This document shows positions 55,581-64,000 of a stretch of 64,000 nt of DNA, piece by piece. The translations under genes were made by a program, and so were the position numbers. Origin of the DNA: Sporichthya polymorpha DSM 43042 (GTDB taxonomy: Bacteria > Actinomycetota > Actinomycetes > Sporichthyales > Sporichthyaceae); assembly GCF_000384115.1 (NCBI RefSeq), contig NZ_KB913029.1, positions 1,770,907 through 1,834,906 on the forward strand, in the 5' to 3' direction. Numbering within the stretch: the first letter of the stretch is position 1; the number at the start of each line of letters is the position of its first letter. The notes below the pieces were generated by a model. That model made no database searches. It was not told the origin of the DNA and was given only the letters and a program-made list of their open reading frames with translations.

Positions 55581-56360
55581 TCAGCTCCCGGTCAGGCGTT
55601 CCACGAGCGGGAGCAGGGCCGTCGGGTCGGCCACGTGGGCGCTGTGCCCCAGTCCGGACAGGATGACCGGCTCCGCGACGAGCTCCGCCAGGTGCTCCCG
55701 TGGGGACATCGGATCGCCCTCGCCGGCGGCGAGCGTGGCGGGAATTCCCCGGGCCGCCGTGGTCGCCAGCCACCCCGTCATGTCGGGGGCGCCGACCGTC
55801 AGCACACGCAGGTCGAACCCGAGCCGCCAGGCGTCGCGGACCTGGTGGACCAGGGAGTCGACCTCCGGCGCCTCGAGGGGGAACAGTCCCGCGACGCCCG
55901 CGGCCTTCACCGCGCGCTCGGCCGCCTCGTCCCGCGTCGCGCACACCTGCGCCCCGCGGGCGGCGAATGCCTGCGCGCCCGCGAGTTCCTGCTCGCTCCA
56001 GCGCACCTTGATCCCGACGCCGACGACGCCGGTCACGGTGACACCGAAGTCGCCGGCCGCGAGCGCGAGCCCGATCGCGCCGCCGAGCGAGTGACCCAGG
56101 ACGGCGACCCGGGCACCGGGGTCGAGGACGCCGGCCGCGGCAGCCGCGAGGGACTCATAGGTGTACTCGCCCGCGGGGTCCGGACCCGAGCGGCCGTGGC
56201 CGGGCAGGTCGGGGGCGACCCACGACCCGGGCCAGACCTTCGCGAGGTGTTCGGCCAGCGGGTTCCACAGGGCGGCGGACCCTCCCATGCCGTGCAGCAG
56301 AAGGAGGGTGGGGGCGCCGGACCCACCGCGGTCGACGTGGAGTGCGGAAGGCGTCGTCAC
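55581..56360 (-). CDS. Alpha/beta hydrolase
   Basis: From GTG 56360 the protein has 259 residues with the alpha/beta-hydrolase fold: oxyanion segment [17 protein letters not shown], nucleophile elbow [15 protein letters not shown] with the catalytic serine, and the catalytic histidine in [11 protein letters not shown]. No signal peptide is seen. The upstream frame is open further but reads through the Fur-type operator of the divergent gene, so the longer start is rejected. Substrate unknown; proximity to furA-katG does not indicate one. Confidence 0.88.
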   Translation of the reverse strand: MTTPSALHVDRGGSGAPTLLLLHGMGGSAALWNPLAEHLAKVWPGSWVAPDLPGHGRSGPDPAGEYTYESLAAAAAGVLDPGARVAVLGHSLGGAIGLALAAGDFGVTVTGVVGVGIKVRWSEQELAGAQAFAARGAQVCATRDEAAERAVKAAGVAGLFPLEAPEVDSLVHQVRDAWRLGFDLRVLTVGAPDMTGWLATTAARGIPATLAAGEGDPMSPREHLAELVAEPVILSGLGHSAHVADPTALLPLVERLTGS

Positions 56361-56427
56361 GGATCCGATCCTGCCAAATCGGACCGACCGACGGGACGGT
56401 GTGAGGTCGGCCGCGCCGCGCGGAGAA

Positions 56428-56446
56428 TTCTTGACTGTTTCAAGAA
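56428..56446. promoter_or_regulatory. Fur-type operator of furA-katG
   Basis: TTCTTGA-CTGTT-TCAAGAA is a perfect inverted repeat with 7-bp arms, ending 20 bases before the furA start. Actinobacterial FurA regulates its own operon from a site of this kind in the furA leader. Confidence 0.8.
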
Positions 56447-56466
56447 AAGCGACAAGACTCGGCCAC

Positions 56467-59158
<2,692 letters not shown>

Positions 59159-59179
59159 TCTGCCGAAGTCCGATCAGAA

Positions 59180-59228
59180 CTGACGTAGCGTCAGGAGAAG
59201 GGCCCCTGGGTAATCCCCAGGGGCCCTT
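59180..59228 (+). terminator. Two hairpins after katG
   Basis: CTGACG-TAG-CGTCAG (59180-59194) is followed by a perfect 13-bp stem AAGGGCCCCTGGG / CCCAGGGGCCCTT around TAATC (59198-59228). The second is a strong terminator that can serve katG and the convergent gene ending at 59242. Confidence 0.85.
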
Positions 59229-59241
59229 CGCGTTGCGGAGG

Positions 59242-59916
59242 TCAGCCGCGGCCGGCCTTGGCGTCGCCCGTGACGGTGACGCCGGCGGCGAAGGCAGCCA
59301 TCTGCTCGTCGGTGAACTCCCGGGTGTCGGGCCACTGGACGACGAGGTTGTTGCCCTTCGCGTCGGTCCAGTGCAGCTGGCCGTAGCCGTCGCCCATCCG
59401 GCTCAGGACGCCCGTGCGGTCGCCGACGGCGATCTCGCTGCCCTCGTACGGACCCGACGCGTCCTGCGACTCGAGCATGACCGCGATCTTGCCCTTGAAC
59501 ACGTCGAGCGAGGGGTCGGCGCCGGACGGCGGGACGACCAGCAGCACGTACTCGTTGACGCCCTGCAGCTTCCAGCCGTCCGGGATCGTCTCGACCGAGA
59601 AGCCCTCGGGCTGCCGGCCGGAGTACGCCACGAACTGGATCGCGGAGGTGGTGTCGGTGCCGAGCTCCACCGCCGGCGCCGCGACGGCGGGCGAAGCGGG
59701 GGTCGAGGAGCCGTCGAACGCGCCCGTGCTCGCGACGACGAGGCCGCCGACGACTGCGAGGGCGAGGGTGCCGTTGGTGACGAGCGTGAGGCGACGGCGG
59801 CGCAGCGCCGAGTGACCACGGGTCAGGTCACCGGCGACGTCGGCCTCGCGCGCCGGGCGCGGGGGGCCGGCCACGGAGTCGAGCATCGAACGCAGTTCGG
59901 AGTGGGGCTGGTTCAT
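59242..59916 (-). CDS. Single-pass membrane protein, putative regulator of the adjacent sigma factor
   Basis: The 224-residue protein has an N-terminal cytosolic part of about 45 residues (SELRSMLDSVA ... LRRRR), one membrane helix (LVTNGTLALAVVGGLVVAS) and an exterior domain of about 150 residues. Its start overlaps the sigma gene stop by four bases, as anti-sigma genes usually do. It has no zinc motif. Regulation of the SigE-family sigma factor is inferred from topology and coupling. Confidence 0.7.
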   Translation of the reverse strand: MNQPHSELRSMLDSVAGPPRPAREADVAGDLTRGHSALRRRRLTLVTNGTLALAVVGGLVVASTGAFDGSSTPASPAVAAPAVELGTDTTSAIQFVAYSGRQPEGFSVETIPDGWKLQGVNEYVLLVVPPSGADPSLDVFKGKIAVMLESQDASGPYEGSEIAVGDRTGVLSRMGDGYGQLHWTDAKGNNLVVQWPDTREFTDEQMAAFAAGVTVTGDAKAGRG

Positions 59917-60425
59917 CGGGATCCTCCGGCAGGAAGAAAGTGGGGTTCGAGAAGTTCGCGGAGCTTGGCGACCCCCCGGGACGCCTGGCTCTTGACGGTG
60001 CCGGCGCGGCAGCCCATGGCGGCGGCCGCGGTCTCGGCATCCAGGTCCATCCAGTGCACGAGGACCACGGCGGCCCGCATGCGTGCGGGCAGGGCGGCGA
60101 GCGCGACCTGTATCCGGGAGTCCGCGAGTTCGGGGTCAGCGGGCGCCGGGTACTCGGGGAGCGCGTCGGTCAGGCTCTCCGGGCGCCGCTTGCGCCGTCG
60201 GCTCTCGTCGATCACGGCGTGGACGAGCGTGCGGTGCAGGTACGCGTCGCGGGTCATCGGCCGCACACGCGGCCAGGCGACGTAGAGCTTGGTGAGCGCG
60301 ATCTGGACGAGGTCCTCGGCCAGGTGGCCGTCCCCCGCGGCCAGCAGGGTGGCGGTCCGGACCAGGGCGGGACGGCGGTTCTGCACGTACGCCCGGAACT
60401 CCTCGTCGCGCCGATCAACTTTCAT
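59913..60425 (-). CDS. SigE-family ECF RNA polymerase sigma factor
   Basis: The ATG at 60425 (behind GGAAGG) gives 170 residues beginning MKVDRRDEEFRAYV. It has region 2 (PALVRTATLLAAGDGHLAEDLVQIALTKLYVAWPRV) and region 4 (LAALPARMRAAVVLVHWMDL, AAAAMGCRAGTVKSQASRGVAKLRELL), the pattern of the actinobacterial SigE family of short sigma factors. A longer frame upstream reads into a 12-bp tandem repeat and is rejected. It is coupled to a single-pass membrane protein gene. Its regulon is unknown; nearby peptidase and surface genes are only possible targets. Confidence 0.9.
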   Translation of the reverse strand: MKVDRRDEEFRAYVQNRRPALVRTATLLAAGDGHLAEDLVQIALTKLYVAWPRVRPMTRDAYLHRTLVHAVIDESRRRKRRPESLTDALPEYPAPADPELADSRIQVALAALPARMRAAVVLVHWMDLDAETAAAAMGCRAGTVKSQASRGVAKLRELLEPHFLPAGGSR

Positions 60426-60488
60426 CCGTGGGGCCTTCCGGTCGGCGGGTCGTGCCCTTACTACGCCGGGGAGGGCCGATTCCGTTGC

Positions 60489-60527
60489 ATCCCGATCCAC
60501 ATCCCGATCCACATCCCGATCCACATC
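60489..60527. repeat. Twelve-bp tandem repeat (ATCCCGATCCAC, 3.25 copies)
   Basis: The unit repeats perfectly three times and then breaks off. It lies between the divergent sigma gene and the gene at 60578, where both promoters should be. As a multiple of three, it is in frame if translated. It may be slippage-prone or bind a regulator. Confidence 0.8.
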
Positions 60528-60577
60528 TCGTTCATCGTGGCGCGACCCGAACGGCCGCGGCTGGCTAATGTGAAGAT

Positions 60578-60958
60578 GTGGAGGAGAACAACGCGCGCCG
60601 GATGGTGGACCAGCTTCGGGAGCGCGGCATCAACGCGCAGATGCACATCAGCTCCACGGGGCGGTACGGCTACGGCATCCGGATCAACCTGCCCGACGGC
60701 CGCGAGGCGAACTGGGACACCGACGGCACCGCCGGCCTGGAGGCCCAGGTGATGCGGAACGGGATGTTGGTCGGGTTCGTCCCGAAGATCGACGGTTCCG
60801 AGGACTTCACCGACGACCAGATTCTCGATGCGATCGCCCGCACCGACTACGACAAGCCCATCGCGACCCAGCGCAAGACGGCCCCGCCGCCCGCGCCCCC
60901 GCTGCGGCGCGAGGGCGGCGTGTTCCGCCGGTTCCTCGGCGGCTTCCGCGAGCACTGA
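60578..60958 (+). CDS. Hypothetical protein with beta-rich N-terminal domain
   Basis: This 126-residue protein from GTG 60578 has no recognised family. The first ~65 residues look folded (MVDQLRERGINAQMHISSTG, YGYGIRINLPDGREANWDTD), followed by FVPKIDGSEDFTDDQILDAIARTDYD and a Pro/Arg-rich tail with FRRFLGGFREH. There is no signal peptide or membrane helix. It is divergent from the sigma factor gene, and a cupin gene follows 46 bases on. Function unknown. Confidence 0.75.
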   Translation: MEENNARRMVDQLRERGINAQMHISSTGRYGYGIRINLPDGREANWDTDGTAGLEAQVMRNGMLVGFVPKIDGSEDFTDDQILDAIARTDYDKPIATQRKTAPPPAPPLRREGGVFRRFLGGFREH

Positions 60959-61004
60959 GCTGTCACGGGCCCGTCACCGGCCCCGACGGGGGTAGCGTCC
61001 GGAC

Positions 61005-61418
61005 ATGACCAGTCCCTACAACGCCCCCAGCGGCTCGACCGCCCGCGGTCCCGAGTCCTGGTTCCGGGGCGACGTCTTCGTCGACTCGCTCGTGGCCGGC
61101 GACAACACCCCCGGATCGATCGCGATGCTCAAGGTCCGCTTCGCGCCCGGTGCGCGCACGCACTGGCACAGTCACCCGGCCGGCCAGGCGCTGCACGTGG
61201 TCGACGGCGTCGGCCGCACGCAGGACCGCGGCGGCCCGGTGCGGGAGATCCGCAACGGCGACTCCGTCGACGTCCGACCCGGCGTGTGGCACTGGCACGG
61301 CGCCGGCCCCGACACATTTATGACCCACATCGCCGTCCAGATCGGCGACCACGACGGGGTCTACACGGTCTGGGGGGACCCGGTCACCGACGAGGAGTAC
61401 CTGGGCCGACTGCCCTAG
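61005..61418 (+). CDS. Cupin-domain protein
   Basis: The 137-residue protein has the two cupin motifs: ARTHWHSHPAGQALHVVDG with metal-ligand histidines, and GDSVDVRPGVWHWHGA with the last histidine. It resembles small single-domain cupins related to carboxymuconolactone decarboxylase-associated or TM1287-type proteins. It should bind a divalent metal. Its stop overlaps that of the convergent peptidase gene by four bases. Substrate unknown. Confidence 0.9.
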   Translation: MTSPYNAPSGSTARGPESWFRGDVFVDSLVAGDNTPGSIAMLKVRFAPGARTHWHSHPAGQALHVVDGVGRTQDRGGPVREIRNGDSVDVRPGVWHWHGAGPDTFMTHIAVQIGDHDGVYTVWGDPVTDEEYLGRLP

Positions 61419-62488
61419 CGCCGCCACCACCAGTCGTCGTCGTCCCCGCCGTCCCCGTCGCCGCCCCCGCCGTCCCCGGGCTCGGGGTCGGGCAGGGCGA
61501 CGATCCGACGGATCGTCACGTCGACCGCACCGCTGTTGTTCTTCGGGGTGCCGTCGGTGAGCGAGTACCGGATCGCGTCGGTGCCGCGGGGCGTCAGCGT
61601 CGCGGTGTAGGTGTGGTTGACGGTGTTGCAGCCGTTCAGCGACGGCACCGTCGGGGTGAGGTTCCAGACGTTGGACAGGCGCAGGCCCTCCTTGCGGACC
61701 CATTGGCCACTCTTGGTCTTCTGGCAGGCCGCGTCGGCCACCTGGAAGTCCTTCGGCCCGTGGCGCCAGGTGCCGGACGCGGTCACCGTGTACAGCAGCC
61801 CGTTGCCGAGGAGCTTGCCGCCGTACTTCTGACCTTGGTTCGCCTTGACCTTGAACCGCCACGGCTTGGTGAGGCTGTCGTAGAGCGGCAGCGGCGGACC
61901 CATCTCGCTCGCGACGTTGCCGGTCCAGAACGAGGTCTTCTTGTACGCGCCGGCCCAGCCGAACGAGAAGTGGACGTGGTCCTGGTGGCAGGACGTCTTG
62001 CCGGAGCAGGAGTACGGGCCCCACTCACCGGAGTAGGAGCGCCACATCTTCTTGTTCCAGATGATGTACATGACCCCGAGGCGGCGGGCGTTCGCGAACT
62101 CGTTGCCGAACTGATCGGGCTTGAGCAGCCAGTTGAGCAGGCTCTCCGCCTTCTTGCGTTCCTTCTTGTTCCAGACGCGCACGCCCCAGTCCCAGGCACG
62201 GCCGTCGGCGTGCTCGCTGGTGTGGCTCGACGAGCACGACCGGACCTCGCTGGCCGAGCGGGTGCCCTTGTAGTTCTTGAGCACCATCGTGCGGAACGCC
62301 TTCACCCCCGGTTGCATGTTCTTCTTGCACAGGAACTGCGCCTGGTAGCTGGCGGGCGCCTCGATCGCGGGGCCGGTGAGCCGGCTCTTCGGCATCGCGG
62401 CGTCGGCGGTCGGCGAGGAGACACCGACGGCGGCGGAGAGGGCTACAGCCAGGGCGGAAAGGCGGAGTGCGGTCGTACGGGAGCGCAT
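61415..62488 (-). CDS. Secreted M15-like (VanY-type) peptidase
   Basis: The 357-residue protein has a signal peptide (MRSRTTALRLSALAVALSAAVG, cleaved near ADAA). Zinc-site residues of the M15/D-Ala-D-Ala carboxypeptidase type are visible in SSSHTSEHADGRAWDWGV (His and Asp) and HQDHVHFSF (His-x-His). Four or more cysteines suggest disulfides. After about residue 210 a second domain follows, and the C-terminus is a Gly/Asp-rich stretch ending WWWRR. It probably trims cell-wall peptide stems or resembles the ARB_07466-like domain group. It is convergent with the cupin gene. Confidence 0.8.
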   Translation of the reverse strand: MRSRTTALRLSALAVALSAAVGVSSPTADAAMPKSRLTGPAIEAPASYQAQFLCKKNMQPGVKAFRTMVLKNYKGTRSASEVRSCSSSHTSEHADGRAWDWGVRVWNKKERKKAESLLNWLLKPDQFGNEFANARRLGVMYIIWNKKMWRSYSGEWGPYSCSGKTSCHQDHVHFSFGWAGAYKKTSFWTGNVASEMGPPLPLYDSLTKPWRFKVKANQGQKYGGKLLGNGLLYTVTASGTWRHGPKDFQVADAACQKTKSGQWVRKEGLRLSNVWNLTPTVPSLNGCNTVNHTYTATLTPRGTDAIRYSLTDGTPKNNSGAVDVTIRRIVALPDPEPGDGGGGDGDGGDDDDWWWRR

Positions 62489-62591
62489 GCGGAAACATCC
62501 CTCCTGGCCGCAGGGGAGGGCCCGGCTGCGGTCAGCGAACGTGAGCGGGTGGCCGGCGATCCGGCCGCGTCATCGGCGGGAGCAGCGGGCG

Positions 62592-63128
62592 TCAGTCGTC
62601 GTCGCTGCCGTGGTCGTCGGCGAATCCGGGCGCCTCGGCCTGCACCCGGTTCGCGGTCCACGCGTCTCCGGCGCGGACGCCCTTCGCGCGCACCTTGTCC
62701 CCGGGCTGGAAGTCCGTCAGGGACGCGGCGGCGTCGTTGCGGCGGACCCGGGCTCCGTCGGCGACGGTGACCGTGAGCTCCTGGCCACGGACCGCCTTCA
62801 GCTTGCCGCCGTGCACGCGGAAGGTGACGGTCCCCGCCTCGGCGTCCACCGCGGTCAGGCGTCCGCCCAGGTTGAACTTCGCCTTCGCCCGGGGCTTCTT
62901 GTCCTTCTTGTCCTTGCCCTTCTGCTTCTTCTTGCCCTTGCCGTCGGACTTGCCGCGGTCGGACTTGTCCCGGCCGGACTCGCCGGGCTTGCGGTCATCG
63001 TCACCGTGCTTGGCGACGTGGACGGCGCCGGTCGGGCCGGCCGTCGCCGCGGAGGTTCCCGCCGGGACGGCGGGCAGAGCAAGGGCGAGCGCAAGGACGG
63101 CTGCTCGCGACCAGGTACGTCCGCTCAT
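62592..63128 (-). CDS. Secreted DUF5666-type protein
   Basis: The 178-residue protein has a signal peptide (MSGRTWSRAAVLALALALPAVPAG), a highly charged Lys/Asp/Gly linker (about 40-80: KSDGKGKKKQKGKDKKDKK) and a C-terminal OB-like DUF5666 domain (GGRLTAVDAEAGTVTFRVHG, DFQPGDKVRAKG). It ends in an acidic tail. Its role is unknown; an envelope location is clear from the signal peptide. It precedes the peptidase gene on the same strand by 103 bases. No structured RNA was recognised in that gap. Confidence 0.78.
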   Translation of the reverse strand: MSGRTWSRAAVLALALALPAVPAGTSAATAGPTGAVHVAKHGDDDRKPGESGRDKSDRGKSDGKGKKKQKGKDKKDKKPRAKAKFNLGGRLTAVDAEAGTVTFRVHGGKLKAVRGQELTVTVADGARVRRNDAAASLTDFQPGDKVRAKGVRAGDAWTANRVQAEAPGFADDHGSDDD

Positions 63129-63206
63129 GAGGGGGCTCCGAACTGCTGGCGGGTGAGGACTCGCAGCAGATGTCGTCGCGACACGCCGTGAACTTGAGTT
63201 CGACTT

Positions 63207-64000
63207 TCAGTCGAAGTCGAGATCGAGGGCGCCCTCGTCCTCGCGAATGCGCAGAGTGCGCCGTTCGCGAAGTCCGCGCACCGCGACGTGATGCTGGATC
63301 GGTGTGACGGCGAGCACGGCGTCGACCATGCGCGCGAGGAACTGCGGAGCGGCGACGTCCTCGGGCACGGCCTCGTGCACGATGCGAACGTGGCTGTCGG
63401 CGGCGTCCCAGTCGACGAGGACCAGACCGGTCGCGGTGTACCCGTTCCCCGCCCCGACCCCGACGGGCAGGTCGCGAAGTTTGCGCATCATGTCCACCGT
63501 GCGCTCGAAGGCGTCCGGCTCGGTCCGCAGCACCGTGGCGCGCTGGACGAAGAAGAACCCGACGGCGGCGAGCGGATAACGGGCGCGCAGGTTGCCGGCG
63601 TCGCCGTACGCCTCCTCGAACCGGTTCGGCAGGTTCTTGCCGAACCCGGACACCTGGCTCTTCGTGCTGATCAGCAGTTCGGGGCCGCGGTCCCAGCGGG
63701 AGATGAGGACGTCGACCTGCTTCTCGTACGCCCGCCCGAGCACCCGCGCCGAGGTCGGCGCGATCGAGGGCATCTTGAGGATGCGCTCGCGCAGTTCGTC
63801 GGCGAGCTTCACCGGCAGCCGGTTCAGCAGCTCGGCGACCTCGCGGGGCAGGATGCGCGGCTGCCCGGCCCGGGGCCAGACCTCGTCGGCGCCGAATCCG
63901 GCGCGCCGCAGCTCGTGGGCGAGCCAGGCGTCGACGGCGAGGGCGAACCGGCCGGTCGACGGCGCCGAGCCTTCACGGACCGGGACCGAGAGCAGCTGCT
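63207..64000 (-). CDS. Conserved protein of unknown function (5' end beyond the window)
   Basis: The minus-strand frame is open to the last base of the window, giving at least 264 codons. The visible part includes LLNRLPVKLADELRERIL, SARVLGRAYEKQVDVLISRW, LLISTKSQVSGFGKNLPNRFEEAYGD and AVGFFFVQRATVL. The pattern of a basic and acidic core with GPELLISTKSQ recalls restriction-endonuclease-like folds (D/E ... T/SxK), so a nuclease or DNA-binding role is possible. No family is recognised. An internal GTG at 63812 could be misread as the start, but the frame clearly continues upstream. Confidence 0.65.
   Translation of the reverse strand, partial: QLLSVPVREGSAPSTGRFALAVDAWLAHELRRAGFGADEVWPRAGQPRILPREVAELLNRLPVKLADELRERILKMPSIAPTSARVLGRAYEKQVDVLISRWDRGPELLISTKSQVSGFGKNLPNRFEEAYGDAGNLRARYPLAAVGFFFVQRATVLRTEPDAFERTVDMMRKLRDLPVGVGAGNGYTATGLVLVDWDAADSHVRIVHEAVPEDVAAPQFLARMVDAVLAVTPIQHHVAVRGLRERRTLRIREDEGALDLDFD

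Noticed and set aside
53573-55666. Very long open frame antisense to the histidine kinase (and similar long frames antisense to murJ, gyrA and katG)
   Set aside because: Such frames arise in very GC-rich coding DNA because stop codons are rare opposite real codons. The sense frames have full conserved domains and the antisense ones have none.
62489-62591. Riboswitch (cyclic-di-AMP type) before the secreted peptidase
   Set aside because: Such switches precede actinobacterial wall hydrolases, but the conserved core motifs are not present in this 103-base gap.

Overview
The window is about 64 kb of very GC-rich DNA from an actinobacterium (Actinomycetota). It is centred on the replication origin. 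The evidence is the conserved block murJ - pseudokinase - sigM-type sigma/anti-sigma - trxBA - cwlM-type amidase - parAB - rsmG - jag - yidC - yidD - rnpA - rpmH - dnaA - dnaN - gnd - recF - DciA-type gene - gyrB - gyrA - DUF3566 gene - tRNA-Ile/tRNA-Ala - DLW-39 gene. GTG/TTG starts are common, and the ATGA/GTGA stop-start overlaps are typical of the group. I cannot name the genus from sequence alone.

Layout: 1-10.1 kb holds cell-envelope and redox genes on the plus strand: the end of a DUF6049 protein, MurJ with its pseudokinase partner, an ECF sigma factor with a zinc-type anti-sigma factor, thioredoxin reductase and thioredoxin behind an exact SigR-type promoter, and a CwlM-like amidase. 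From 10.2 to 16.2 kb, on the minus strand, are the chromosome-partition genes with four perfect parS sites and the rsmG-jag-yidC-yidD-rnpA-rpmH cluster. From 16.2 to 28.1 kb are dnaA, the oriC spacer, dnaN and the DNA-replication/topoisomerase genes, ending at tRNA-Ile.

Accessory DNA sits behind both tRNA genes. A 4.5 kb arsenic island (28.24-32.74 kb) is flanked by a 15-bp direct repeat of the tRNA-Ile 3' end. It carries a divergent pair of transcription units around an ArsR operator: flavoprotein and MFS exporter on one side; ArsR, aquaporin and ArsC on the other. An 11.2 kb integrative mobilisable element (34.59-45.76 kb) sits in tRNA-Ala(TGC), bounded by a 56-bp direct repeat. It carries integrase, excisionase, a MobF relaxase and an unrecognised six-gene operon. 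That operon encodes a small secreted protein, an exported protein, an ABC ATPase, two membrane proteins and a lipoprotein, and it is the best candidate for a new system. A second, decayed element (45.76-50.54 kb) follows in tandem and ends at a third, degenerate copy of the tRNA 3' end. It holds a multiply frameshifted integrase, an Abi/HEPN gene, and toxin-antitoxin remnants split by an IS1380-family insertion sequence that has clear inverted repeats and a CTAG target duplication.

The rest (50.6-64 kb) returns to chromosomal-style genes. A two-domain KaiC-like ATPase faces a translationally coupled three-gene signalling operon (REC-PAS-PAS-histidine kinase, REC-HATPase, SpoIIE-type phosphatase). 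Then come a hydrolase, furA-katG behind a 19-bp Fur-type palindrome, a SigE-family sigma factor with a putative regulator, a cupin, a secreted M15-like peptidase, a DUF5666 protein, and a partial unrecognised gene running off the right end.
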